A model generated the notes under the pieces. It was given only the letters and a program-made list of their open reading frames with translations, was not told the origin of the DNA and did not search any database. This document shows positions 8,594 through 18,891 of a DNA stretch of 64,000 nucleotides, piece after piece (the stretch's first letter is position 1; every line of letters begins with the position of its first letter). The stretch is taken from the NCBI RefSeq assembly GCF_013337765.1, contig NZ_VBSB01000010.1, positions 620,001-684,000 of the forward strand, in the 5' to 3' direction. The translations under genes were made by a program, and so were the position numbers. The DNA comes from Mycolicibacterium sphagni (GTDB lineage Bacteria > Actinomycetota > Actinomycetes > Mycobacteriales > Mycobacteriaceae).

Positions 8594-8659
8594 CTGTGAC
8601 AGCTGAAATACCCGCGGCGCGCTATGTTTCGCAATTGTCGAACGGGTATACCGAACCCC

Positions 8660-9337
8660 ATGGACAAGCGGCCCGCGGTGCTCTTCGACATCGACGGCAC
8701 CCTGGTCGATTCGAATTACCTGCACGTTCACGCCTGGCAACGGGCTTTCCATGAAGTCGGTCTGCCTGTCCAGGCCTGGCACATCCACCGCTCGATCGGG
8801 ATGGACGGCTCCACGTTGATCGATCAGCTGTCCAAGGGCGCCGACGACGAAACACAGAAGCGGCTCAAGGACTTACACACCCGATACTACGAAGCCAGCG
8901 CCGAACTGCTGACCACCCTGGCCGGCGCACGCGCACTGCTCCAGCGAGTGGCCGGCCTGGACCTGCAGGTCGTGCTCGCGACCTCGGCGCCGGAGAGCGA
9001 ACTGGCCATGCTCCGCTCGACCCTGGACTCCGACGACGTCGTATCGGCGATCACCTCCTCCGAAGATGTCGAGCAGGCCAAGCCAAGGCCCGACATCGTC
9101 AACGTCGCACTGAAGAAAGCCGGGGTGACGCACACCGACGCCGTGTTCGTCGGCGACACCGTCTGGGACGTCGAAGCCAGTGCCCGCGCCGGGGTGCCGT
9201 GCATCGGCGTGCTTTCGGGTGGCGTGTCGCGCGGTGAACTCGAAGATGCTGGAGCCGCAGCCATTTTCGATGACACCCAGCACCTGTGCGAGCACCTCGA
9301 CGATTCCCCGATCGCCGCCCTGATCGGTCGCCGATGA
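8660..9337 (+). CDS. HAD-superfamily phosphatase (beta-phosphoglucomutase/PGP-like)
   Basis: Haloacid dehalogenase-type hydrolase, 225 residues. Motif I is FDIDGTLVDSN with the nucleophile Asp near residue 10 and the general acid two residues later; motif II is VVLATSAPES; motif III Lys is in QAKPRPD; motif IV is FVGDTVWDVEAS. The cap insert after motif I is alpha-helical, as in subfamily I phosphatases and beta-phosphoglucomutases; the substrate is not predictable. ATG 8660 is preferred over an upstream frame opening. Its stop overlaps the ATG of the next gene (ATGA), so the two are co-translated. Confidence 0.85.
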   Translation: MDKRPAVLFDIDGTLVDSNYLHVHAWQRAFHEVGLPVQAWHIHRSIGMDGSTLIDQLSKGADDETQKRLKDLHTRYYEASAELLTTLAGARALLQRVAGLDLQVVLATSAPESELAMLRSTLDSDDVVSAITSSEDVEQAKPRPDIVNVALKKAGVTHTDAVFVGDTVWDVEASARAGVPCIGVLSGGVSRGELEDAGAAAIFDDTQHLCEHLDDSPIAALIGRR

Positions 9338-10041
9338 CCCCCGACGAACTGGTGGCGCTGTATCGCGATCCGCCCGACGGGGTGCGGGTCAACATGATCA
9401 TGTCGCTGGACGGCGCGGCCGAGTTCGGCGGCCGGGCCGGGCCGCTGTCGGATGCGAACGACCAGGACCTGCTGCTGGCCCTGCGCGGCTACGCCGACGT
9501 GGTGTTGGTCGGCGCGGGCACGGTGCGCGCCGAGGGCTACGGCCCCGTCCGCTTGACCGCCGACCAGTGTGTCGAGCGCTGGGAACGCTGGGGCGTGGAG
9601 TCCGTCCCGCCGATCGCGGTCGTCACCCATACCGGACGGGTGCCCGCGTCACTGTTCGCGGCCCCCGCGCAGCGCCCCATTCTGGTCACCACCGCACACC
9701 TGGCCCACGCCCACCCGGAACTGCACGAACATGCCGACCTGCTGATCGCCGGCGATACCGCGGTCGACCTCACCGCGGCGGTGGCGGCGCTACAAACGAA
9801 GGGCATGCGCCGGATCCTCTGCGAAGGCGGTCCCACCCTGCTCGACGAGCTGGTGGCCGATGACCTGGTCGACGAGATGTGCCTGACCATCTCCCCCACT
9901 CTGGCCGCCACCGCCGAGACGGACCGTCCGGGAGCGCACACGTTGACCGCACCCGTCCGCCTGGCGCTGGGCCACGTCGTGACGGTGGAGGACTACGTCT
10001 ACCTGCGTTACGTCCGCCCCGGTCACGACGCAAGCGGGTGA
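9334..10041 (+). CDS. RibD C-terminal-domain (dihydrofolate-reductase-like) reductase
   Basis: Pyrimidine reductase family protein, 235 residues, of the type annotated as RibD-like in M. tuberculosis (Rv2671). Visible features: VNMIMSLDGAAEFGGRAG near the N-terminus, the nucleotide-binding VLVGAGTVRAEGYGP, and RILCEGGPTLLDELVADDLVDE near residue 165, all typical of the RibD reductase fold using NAD(P)H. There is no deaminase domain, so it is not a full riboflavin RibD. ATG at 9334 overlaps the stop of the HAD gene by four bases. A role in flavin, folate or F420-related chemistry is possible. Confidence 0.85.
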   Translation: MTPDELVALYRDPPDGVRVNMIMSLDGAAEFGGRAGPLSDANDQDLLLALRGYADVVLVGAGTVRAEGYGPVRLTADQCVERWERWGVESVPPIAVVTHTGRVPASLFAAPAQRPILVTTAHLAHAHPELHEHADLLIAGDTAVDLTAAVAALQTKGMRRILCEGGPTLLDELVADDLVDEMCLTISPTLAATAETDRPGAHTLTAPVRLALGHVVTVEDYVYLRYVRPGHDASG

Positions 10042-10054
10042 CGCGAATTGTCAC
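10038..10054. promoter_or_regulatory. Inverted repeat before the glgX gene
   Basis: GTGAC and GTCAC flank a 7-bp spacer (GCGAATT) at the end of the RibD-like gene, and a further GTCAC follows at 10059-10063. The site is about 90 bp before the glgX start. It may be an operator; the evidence is weak. Confidence 0.25.
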
Positions 10055-10143
10055 GACAGTCACAAACCACCCCGCACTGATTTGGCGCCGCCGGTTCCTG
10101 GGTATTCCGCTCAATCCAGCCGTCAATGCATAGGGAGCTCTCC

Positions 10144-12276
<2,133 letters not shown>

Positions 12277-12480
12277 AGCGCGCACGCGCTATAGATGCAC
12301 GCTGCGCTGCAAGAAAGTCCGGACCACGGCCGATCCCCTCCCCTCCGGGGGACCCGCCATGACCCGTTTGACGCTAGGCCCGATTATCACAATCGGGAAC
12401 GCCCGATGCGCACTTTTCGACAACTTGAATTCAAGTATTTTCGCGCACGCAGCAAACGCTCAGGGAAGGGCCGCAAGGGA

Positions 12481-13089
12481 TTAACGCGGTGCCCGCCACA
12501 TCGGCCACAACGACGGACCGCCGTCGGGCAGCACGATCTCCCCGGTGACCTCGAAGCCGAACCGCTCGTAGTAGGGGATGTTGTCGGGGTTACTCGACTC
12601 CAGATAGGCGGGGGCGTATTCGGCGTCGCACCGATCCAGCCGAGACTGCATGAGCGCCCGGCCGAACCCGCCGCCTCGCACGATGGGGTCGCTGCCGATG
12701 ATGGCCAGATACCAGTGCGGTTCCTCGGGGTGATGTTCCTTCATCAGGTCGGTGATCGTCCGCGCGACCGCGAGCCGGCCCCGACAGGCACGGAGCATTG
12801 CGGGCAGCATCGCGAGTTGTTCGCGCGGCGTCTGCTGCCACCGGCCGGGCGGGTCCCACAGCGCGGCGGCCCCCACCCCTTCCTCGGACACGGCGACCTC
12901 GCTTCCGCGGCCGGCCAGAAAGTGGTGGCGGGTCAGGGCACCGAAGAAGCCGGGCAGCGCCGCCTTGCGGCGCTCGACATCGGGTTGCACCCACGACATC
13001 ACCGGGTCGTCATGGAACGCCCGACCCAGCACCTGAGCCAGCGCGGGGATGTCGCCCTTGCGGGCGGGACGGATGTCGATGGGCACCAC
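12481..13089 (-). CDS. GNAT-family N-acetyltransferase
   Basis: 202-residue acetyltransferase of the GNAT fold. The N-terminus (IRPARKGDIPALAQVLGRAF) forms the first strand and helix; the acetyl-CoA pyrophosphate loop is in VRGGGFGRALM near residue 140 after the beta-bulge strand LAIIGSDP; the C-terminal part has YYERFGFEVTGEI, typical of the last strands. The substrate is unknown. It lies 6 bp downstream of the SDR gene on the same strand, so it is probably the last gene of the enoyl-CoA hydratase-SDR operon. The 200-bp gap after it, up to glgX, holds no clear gene. Confidence 0.85.
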   Translation of the reverse strand: MVPIDIRPARKGDIPALAQVLGRAFHDDPVMSWVQPDVERRKAALPGFFGALTRHHFLAGRGSEVAVSEEGVGAAALWDPPGRWQQTPREQLAMLPAMLRACRGRLAVARTITDLMKEHHPEEPHWYLAIIGSDPIVRGGGFGRALMQSRLDRCDAEYAPAYLESSNPDNIPYYERFGFEVTGEIVLPDGGPSLWPMWRAPR

Positions 13090-13095
13090 TGCAGG

Positions 13096-13983
13096 CTAGC
13101 CACCCAAAATAAGTTCGGCCTGTTGCTGCGACCAGTCCCACAGCCGGGCCGCCTGCTCGGGGTCCACGGCCCAGGCCGCATAGCCACCCTCGGTGCCCTC
13201 AGCCGCAGGATCGGCGATGTGGCAGTCCTCCAGATACCGGCCACCGAGCCCGTCGAGTTCGGGGCTGGTAGCTGCCCACACCGTGGTGGCTGCACCATGG
13301 GCCACGTCGGTCACCTCGAGGTTGGCCAGCGTGCCGCCCTCGCTGAAATCGTCGCGGGTCATGTGCCGGGCCAGGTCGGTGTAGACCACCCCGGGGTGCA
13401 CGGCGAAGGAGTGCACACCGCGCGGGCCCCAGCGCCGCTCTGCCTCGACGGTGAACAACACGTTGGCGGTCTTGCTCTGCCCGTAGGCCTGCCACTTGTC
13501 GTAGGCGCTCTCGTCGTCGTAGTTGGGGTCCTCCCAGCGGATGCCGCTGAGTTGGTGCCCGCGGCTGCTGAGGTTGACGACGCGGGTACCGCCCCCGAAG
13601 GCCTCGGCCAGTTCGGTGGTGAACACGAAGTGGCCGAGATGGTTGGTGCCGAGCTGCATTTCGTAGCCCTGCGCGGTGCGGGTCAACGGCGGCGCCATCA
13701 CGCCGGCGTTGTTGATCAGCACGTCGATGCGGTCGTGGCGCCCGGTGATGGCTTCGGCGGCCGCGCGCGCCGAACGGAGGTCACCGAGTTCGAGCTGGAC
13801 CGTCTCACAGTCGATGGCCGCGCGGGTCTTGTCCACATCGCGCACCGCGGCGACGATCTGCGCCCCGGCCGACTGCAGGGCTCGGGCGGTCTGCAGCCCC
13901 AGGCCGGTCGAGGCACCGGTGATCACGACGGTGCTCCCGGTCAGATCGATGCCGTCGAGAACGTCGTCGGTGGTGTTAGTCAT
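13096..13983 (-). CDS. Short-chain dehydrogenase/reductase
   Basis: Classical SDR oxidoreductase of the retinol-dehydrogenase/protochlorophyllide-reductase-like type, 295 residues. Cofactor site TGASTGLGLQ near residue 22, NNAGVM near 88, catalytic Ser in VVNLSSRGH and the YxxxK active site in AYGQSKTAN. The Arg after the second strand (AAVRDVDK) suggests NADP(H) preference. Start at ATG 13983 overlaps the stop of the upstream enoyl-CoA hydratase by 4 bp, which indicates co-translation and a shared role in lipid or steroid side-chain metabolism. Substrate unknown. Confidence 0.88.
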   Translation of the reverse strand: MTNTTDDVLDGIDLTGSTVVITGASTGLGLQTARALQSAGAQIVAAVRDVDKTRAAIDCETVQLELGDLRSARAAAEAITGRHDRIDVLINNAGVMAPPLTRTAQGYEMQLGTNHLGHFVFTTELAEAFGGGTRVVNLSSRGHQLSGIRWEDPNYDDESAYDKWQAYGQSKTANVLFTVEAERRWGPRGVHSFAVHPGVVYTDLARHMTRDDFSEGGTLANLEVTDVAHGAATTVWAATSPELDGLGGRYLEDCHIADPAAEGTEGGYAAWAVDPEQAARLWDWSQQQAELILGG

Positions 13984-14774
13984 GCAGGATCTCCCGTCTG
14001 GCTGGCGCTGGATCGCCACACCGGTGGCCGGTTCTCCCGCCAGGCGGCCGGCCCCTCGGCCGCGTCCGGGCCGCCCATCAATTTCAGGTGCACCGTAGTC
14101 TCCTGCGCCGCCACCGCGTCGGCGTCCATCTCACTCCACAGCAGCCGCTTGCTGTAGGCCACCGACACGGGGTTGGCGTTGACGGCGACATCGCGCGCGA
14201 GTTCCAGTGCCGCGGGCAGTACCTCGTCGGCCGGCAGGGCGCGGCTGGCGATCCCCAGCGCGGCGGCCTCACTGCCGGTCAACGTGCGGCCGGTGAGCAG
14301 GACGTCGGCGGCCACGGCCAGGCCGACGGCGTGCTTGAGCGTGTAGTGCACCGCGCAGTCGCCGACCATGCCCCGGCGCACCTGCGGGATGGCCAGCTTG
14401 GCGTCCTGCGCGACCAACCGGATATCGCACTGCAGCGCCAACGTCAGGCCGATGCCGATGGCGGGCCCGTTGATCGCGGCGATCACGAGCTTGCGGACCC
14501 GCCAGGCGGGCGGCTGGACGGGGGAGGCGCTGAACCCTTCCTCGGGGGTGTCGAACGCCGCGACCTGCGCCGTCATATCGGCGCCTGCGCAGAACGCCCG
14601 GCCCGCACCGGTGACCACGACCGCGCGGACGGTGTCGTCGGCGTCGCAGCGGCGGTAGGCCTCGCCGAGCTGGCGGGCGGTGTCCCCGGAGAACGCGTTG
14701 AGCCGCTCCGGGCCGTCCAGGGTGATCAGGGCGACGCCGGAGGAGTCGACGTCGACGCGCACGGTCGTGGTCAT
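13980..14774 (-). CDS. Enoyl-CoA hydratase/isomerase family protein
   Basis: Crotonase-superfamily protein, 264 residues. It shows GAGRAFCAGADMT (oxyanion-hole strand) near residue 60, VIAAINGPAIGIGLTLALQCDIRL near 98, and AKLAIPQVRRGMVGDCAVHYTLKHAVG. The usual catalytic Glu positions of true hydratases are not clearly conserved (RRGMVGDCA instead of PExGxxP), so it may act as an isomerase or on a special substrate. First gene of the operon with SDR and GNAT genes; its 5' end faces the NRAMP-type gene 18 bp away on the same strand, so read-through from that gene is possible. Confidence 0.85.
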   Translation of the reverse strand: MTTTVRVDVDSSGVALITLDGPERLNAFSGDTARQLGEAYRRCDADDTVRAVVVTGAGRAFCAGADMTAQVAAFDTPEEGFSASPVQPPAWRVRKLVIAAINGPAIGIGLTLALQCDIRLVAQDAKLAIPQVRRGMVGDCAVHYTLKHAVGLAVAADVLLTGRTLTGSEAAALGIASRALPADEVLPAALELARDVAVNANPVSVAYSKRLLWSEMDADAVAAQETTVHLKLMGGPDAAEGPAAWRENRPPVWRSSASQTGDPA

Positions 14775-14792
14775 GCGGGATTCCTTTTCTGC

Positions 14793-16031
14793 TCAACTCA
14801 GCGCAGTGGTGATGCCCAGCGCCAACACGCACACCACTATCACTGCGGTGGTGACGACGTAGCCGATCAACCCGGTCCGACCGATCGCGAACCGCCCCAT
14901 GAGGTCACGGTCTCGGCCCAGTCCGATCATCGCGAACAGCAGCGGCACCAGCAGCACGGCGTTGAGCACCTGGCTACCGACCAGGATCGCCACCAGCGGT
15001 GCGTTGGGAACCAGCACGATTGCCGCGCCGATCACGGTGACAATCCCGTACGTCAGATAGAACGCGCGCGCATCGCGGTACGGGTCGTCCATCGCGGCTT
15101 CGACTCCGGCGTATTCGCAGACCGAGTAGGCGGTGGACAACGGCAGGATCGAGGCGGCGAGGAACGCCGCGCCGATCAACCCGATGCCGAAAAGCGTTGC
15201 GGCGGCGCTCCCGGCCAGCGGCTGCAACGCGATCGCGGCGTCAGCGGCATCGGTGATGCTGCGCCCGTTGCGATGCAGGGTGGCCGCGCAGGCCACCACG
15301 ACGAAGAACCCGATCACCCCGGTCAGCACCGCGCCGGTGATGACATCCACTCGTTCCAGCGGCAGGTCGTCGGTGCGCAGCTTCTTGTCCACCGCATAGG
15401 ACTGCATGAACGCCAGACCCCACGGCGCCAATGTGGTGCCAACGGTTGCGGTGACGATCGCAATCGCGGAACCGGTCATCGGCATGGTCGGCACGAAGGT
15501 CCCGTGCAGCGCCGCTCCCCAGTCGGGCTTGGCCAGGAATCCGGAGGCGATGTACGCCAGGAACACGGTGGACAGCAGGAGCAGCAGACGCTCGACGCGA
15601 TGGAAGCTGCCGCGCAAGACCAGCAGTGAGACCGCTAACGCCGCGAGTGGCACGCTGAAGTAGCGGCTGATCCCGAAAACCTCGAATCCCGCTGCAATGC
15701 CAGCGAATTCGGCGCACGTGGTGCCGATATTGGCGACAACGAGAGCGGCCAGCACACCGCCACCCACGCGGACGCCGTAGCGCTGACGCACTAATCCGAT
15801 GAGCCCTTGGCCAGTCACCACCCCCATCCGGGCCGCCAGGCTGTGAAAGACGATCAGCGCGACGGTGGACAACAACAGGACCCAGAGCAGCTGATAGCCG
15901 TGGTCGGCGCCCAACACCGAGTACGTCGTGATACCGGCCGGGTCATCGTCGGATAAGCCGGCCAGCAGCCCTGGACCCAAGACGGCCAGCAGTGCGGTGA
16001 ATTTCGTCGCGGTGCGGCTCGGGGTCCTCAC
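14793..16031 (-). CDS. NRAMP-family divalent metal transporter, NRMT (Mg2+)-like variant
   Basis: SLC11/NRAMP fold, 412 residues with about eleven hydrophobic helices. The start GTG 16031 overlaps the stop of the MgtE-N/PRC gene by 4 bp. The two helix breaks that bind Mn2+ or Fe2+ in normal NRAMPs are changed. TM1 reads DDDPAGIT (residues 28-35) instead of DPGN, and TM6 reads TTLAPWGL (Ala202-Pro203-Trp204) instead of MPH, so the selectivity Met is lost. As known from NRAMP-related magnesium transporters, this pattern goes with Mg2+ transport. The neighbour with an MgtE-type sensor domain supports Mg2+, but this remains inference. Confidence 0.82.
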   Translation of the reverse strand: MRTPSRTATKFTALLAVLGPGLLAGLSDDDPAGITTYSVLGADHGYQLLWVLLLSTVALIVFHSLAARMGVVTGQGLIGLVRQRYGVRVGGGVLAALVVANIGTTCAEFAGIAAGFEVFGISRYFSVPLAALAVSLLVLRGSFHRVERLLLLLSTVFLAYIASGFLAKPDWGAALHGTFVPTMPMTGSAIAIVTATVGTTLAPWGLAFMQSYAVDKKLRTDDLPLERVDVITGAVLTGVIGFFVVVACAATLHRNGRSITDAADAAIALQPLAGSAAATLFGIGLIGAAFLAASILPLSTAYSVCEYAGVEAAMDDPYRDARAFYLTYGIVTVIGAAIVLVPNAPLVAILVGSQVLNAVLLVPLLFAMIGLGRDRDLMGRFAIGRTGLIGYVVTTAVIVVCVLALGITTALS

Positions 16032-16891
16032 GGCGTCGGCTCGTTGACGTGATGGCGTCGCGGCCAAACCCGAGAGCGCAGGAATCGGCGGCCCATCATC
16101 GCTGGCGCGTGGTCCAGCCGTTGCCGCCACCGTCCGGCGTGCTCGGCGGGCATGGCCGCGAAAATCCGTGCCGCTTCGGTGCGGGGCAAGGCGCGCAGGA
16201 CCCGCTCGCCGACCACCGGGTGGGCGACACCCACGACCTCGGCAGCGAGCTCCGGGCCCCGCGCCACGAGGACCTCGGAAGCCGACTCGGTATCCATGCG
16301 GCCGACGAGTGCGGCCAGTCCGCGTGCGTCGAGATGGTGTACCGCGGCGAGCGGACTGGCCAGTTGAACGGCGTGGCCCCGCTCAGAGGTCAGGTGCAGG
16401 TCTGACCAGGCGATGACGTTGCGCCCGGCGGGGCCTGCGATCGGTCCCAGTTTCAGCCGCCGCAACACTGCGCCGAACCCGACTTCGACCCCGGCCAGTT
16501 CGAATCGGCCGGCCGGGGTGCGTGCCAGCACCACGTCGGCGACCCGGGCCAGACGCTGCCCGACGACGTCGATCACCTGGGTGTCCAGGACGTCGCGTAC
16601 CAGCAGGATCTCGCGCTCATCGAGGGTGTCGGCCCCGAACCGCTCGGCACCGGCGGCATCGGTGCTCAGCACCGCCTGGCTGGGCCCGAAGCCGGTCACC
16701 AGGTCCCACGGCACCAGCAGCGACGAGCCGTGCCTGCGCGTGATCAGGAGACGCGCCACCATCTGCGGACCGGATTCACCCAGGCTCGCGGTCAGGTCGG
16801 CGAGCCGGCCGAGCACCCGCCCGTCGGATCCTAGGACGGCGCCACCGATGACCCCGCTGAGCAACAGCACCGTGGAAGCATAGGACCGCAC
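16028..16891 (-). CDS. PRC-barrel/MgtE intracellular N-domain protein
   Basis: Soluble protein of 287 residues. The first half contains two PRC-barrel-like repeats (GAVLGSDGRVLGRLADL and DTQVIDVVGQRLARVADVV). The second half (LDARGLAALVGRMDTESASEVL to LPRTEAARIFAAMPAEHAGRW) has the helical repeat pattern of the MgtE N-domain, the cytosolic Mg2+-sensing part of MgtE channels. There is no membrane domain. It precedes and overlaps the NRAMP-type gene, so it probably gates or regulates that transporter in response to cytosolic Mg2+. Start GTG 16891 is inferred from the N-terminus VRSYASTVLLLSG. Confidence 0.75.
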   Translation of the reverse strand: MRSYASTVLLLSGVIGGAVLGSDGRVLGRLADLTASLGESGPQMVARLLITRRHGSSLLVPWDLVTGFGPSQAVLSTDAAGAERFGADTLDEREILLVRDVLDTQVIDVVGQRLARVADVVLARTPAGRFELAGVEVGFGAVLRRLKLGPIAGPAGRNVIAWSDLHLTSERGHAVQLASPLAAVHHLDARGLAALVGRMDTESASEVLVARGPELAAEVVGVAHPVVGERVLRALPRTEAARIFAAMPAEHAGRWRQRLDHAPAMMGRRFLRSRVWPRRHHVNEPTP

Positions 16892-16930
16892 TCGTTGATT
16901 AATGCAGCTGTATGAAGTTACGATCGCGCC

Positions 16931-18226
16931 ATGTGGGACTTTGAAACCGACCCCGAATACCAGAAGAAGCTCGACTGGGTCGAGGAGTTCATGCGTGAAC
17001 AACTCGAGCCGCTGGACTTCGCACCGCTGGACCCCTACGAGAAGACCAACCCCGAGGTGTTGCGGGTACTGCGCCCGCTACAGCAGCAGGTCAGGGACCA
17101 GGGACTGTGGGCCGCGCACCTGGGCCCGGAGTTGGGCGGGCAGGGCTACGGGCAGGTGAAGCTGGCCCTGCTGAACGAGATCGTCGGCCGGTCTCGTTGG
17201 GCACCTTCGGTTTTCGGTTCGCAAGCGCCGGACTCCGGCAACGCCGAGATCCTCGCCATGTTCGGTACCGAGGAGCAGAAGAAGCGCTACCTGCAGCCGT
17301 TGCTCGACGGTGAGATCTCGTCGTGTTATTCGATGACCGAACCGCACGGCGGCTCCGATCCCGGCCTGTTCACCACGCATGCCGAACGCGACGGCGACGA
17401 GTGGGTGATCAACGGCGAGAAGTGGTTCTCCTCGAACGCCCGCAACGCCTCGTTCTTCATCGTCATGGTGGTGACGAACCCGGAAGCCCGTACGCACCAG
17501 AAGATGTCGCTGTTCATCGTCCCCGCCGAGACGCCCGGTATCGAGATCATTCGCAACGTCGGCGTCGGCGGCGAGTCCGACGACCGCGCCGGGCACGGCT
17601 ATATCCGCTACAACGACGTTCGGGTGCCGGCCGATCATGTGCTCGGCGGTGAGGGTCAGGCGTTCGCGATCGCCCAGACCCGGCTCGGCGGCGGCCGCGT
17701 TCACCACGCGATGCGCACGATTGCATTGGCCCGCAAGGCTTTCGACATGATGTGCGAGCGGGCGGTGTCCCGGCAGACCCGTCAGGGGCCGCTGGGCAAC
17801 TACCAGATGACGCAGGAGAAGATCGCAGACAGCTGGATTCAGATCGAGCAGTTCCGGTTGTTGGTGTTGCGCACCGCCTGGAAGATCGACAAGTACCACG
17901 ACTACCAGAAGGTGCGCCGGGACATCGCCGCGGTGAAGGTGGCCATGCCACAGGTCCTGCACGACGTCGTGCAGCGGGCCATGCATTTGCATGGCGCACT
18001 GGGGGTTTCCGACGAGATGCCGTTCGTGAAGATGTTGGTAGGTGCCGAGTCGCTGGCCATTGCCGACGGTCCCACCGAGGTGCACAAGCTGACGGTGGCC
18101 CGGCGCACCCTCAAGGAGTACGAGCCCGTCGACACGCTGTTCCCGTCCCAGCACATCCCGACCCGGCGCGCGGCCGCCCAGGCCCGGCTGGCCGAGATGC
18201 TCGAACACGAGGTCGCCGAACTCTGA
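16931..18226 (+). CDS. Acyl-CoA dehydrogenase (FadE family)
   Basis: FAD-dependent acyl-CoA dehydrogenase, 431 residues, catalysing the first alpha,beta-desaturation of beta-oxidation. FAD-contact regions CYSMTEPHGGSDPG near residue 135 and WVINGEKWFSSNA near 157 are typical. The C-terminal helical domain carries HGALGVSDEMPF and IADGPTEVHKLTVARRTLKEY. The catalytic base position is not assigned with certainty. It overlaps the following TetR gene by one base (TGATG) and may be controlled by it. The divergent gap to the MgtE-N gene is only about 40 bp and must hold both promoters. Confidence 0.9.
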   Translation: MWDFETDPEYQKKLDWVEEFMREQLEPLDFAPLDPYEKTNPEVLRVLRPLQQQVRDQGLWAAHLGPELGGQGYGQVKLALLNEIVGRSRWAPSVFGSQAPDSGNAEILAMFGTEEQKKRYLQPLLDGEISSCYSMTEPHGGSDPGLFTTHAERDGDEWVINGEKWFSSNARNASFFIVMVVTNPEARTHQKMSLFIVPAETPGIEIIRNVGVGGESDDRAGHGYIRYNDVRVPADHVLGGEGQAFAIAQTRLGGGRVHHAMRTIALARKAFDMMCERAVSRQTRQGPLGNYQMTQEKIADSWIQIEQFRLLVLRTAWKIDKYHDYQKVRRDIAAVKVAMPQVLHDVVQRAMHLHGALGVSDEMPFVKMLVGAESLAIADGPTEVHKLTVARRTLKEYEPVDTLFPSQHIPTRRAAAQARLAEMLEHEVAEL

Positions 18227-18891
18227 TGGCGGCCGGCACGTCGGCCACCCTGGTTGCCACCGCCGAGCGGTTGTTCGCCGATCGTGGGGTGGACGCGGTG
18301 AGCCTGCGGGAGATCGCCCGCGAGGCCGGGGCCCGCAACGTGATGGCGGTGCAGTATCACTTCACCGACCGGGCCGGGGTGCTGGCCGCGATCGCCGACA
18401 AGCACCTGCCGATGGTCGACGCTCGCCGCGATGCGCTGTTGGACGATATCCAGTGTGAGGCAACGCCTTCGATGCGGTCGATGGCCTCGGCGCTGGTGAC
18501 GCCGCTGGCCGCCAAGCTCGCCGACACCGACGGCGGCCCGGCGTTCCTGCGCATTCACGCCGATCTACTGAACCGGCCGGTGCCGACCTTCGATTTCACC
18601 GGTCACTCCAGCAGCCTGCAGCGCTGGCGCCGGCTGCTCGAGCCGATGTTCGATCCGGTGGCGGTGACTCTGCACCCACGGCTCGGTGCGCTGGTGTACG
18701 CCGCGGTCGAGTTGGGCCGCCGCGCAGCCACCGCGCCGCACGCCGACGACCGGTTGTTCACCAGTCATCTGGTCGACACGGTCGCCGCAATGCTCGCCGC
18801 TGAGCCCTCGGAGCAGACCCGCTCGCTGGCGCGGGAACGGCAGGCCCGCAAGGCTGCGCGTCAGGTGCGCAGGATCGCCAGACCTTCCTGA
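18226..18891 (+). CDS. TetR-family transcriptional regulator
   Basis: 221 residues. The N-terminal helix-turn-helix is LFADRGVDAVSLREIAREAGARNVMAVQYHF (residues 15-45), an atypical but recognisable TetR recognition helix; the rest is a helical ligand-binding domain with DPVAVTLHPRLGALVYAAVELGRR. Its ATG overlaps the stop of the acyl-CoA dehydrogenase, so the two are co-translated and it probably regulates this fatty-acid operon in response to an acyl-CoA. Its 3' end overlaps the convergent thioesterase gene by about 30 bp. Confidence 0.85.
   Translation: MAAGTSATLVATAERLFADRGVDAVSLREIAREAGARNVMAVQYHFTDRAGVLAAIADKHLPMVDARRDALLDDIQCEATPSMRSMASALVTPLAAKLADTDGGPAFLRIHADLLNRPVPTFDFTGHSSSLQRWRRLLEPMFDPVAVTLHPRLGALVYAAVELGRRAATAPHADDRLFTSHLVDTVAAMLAAEPSEQTRSLARERQARKAARQVRRIARPS

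Noticed and set aside
12277..12290. AGCGCG-CA-CGCGCT as terminator of glgX
   Set aside because: Arms are only six bases, and such GC palindromes are frequent in this genome; not strong enough to list.
12295..14157. 620-codon plus-strand frame
   Set aside because: Antisense of the GNAT and SDR genes with no recognisable domain.
14088..15629. 513-codon plus-strand frame rich in His, Arg and Gln
   Set aside because: Antisense of the enoyl-CoA hydratase and NRAMP genes; composition is typical of a GC-bias artefact.
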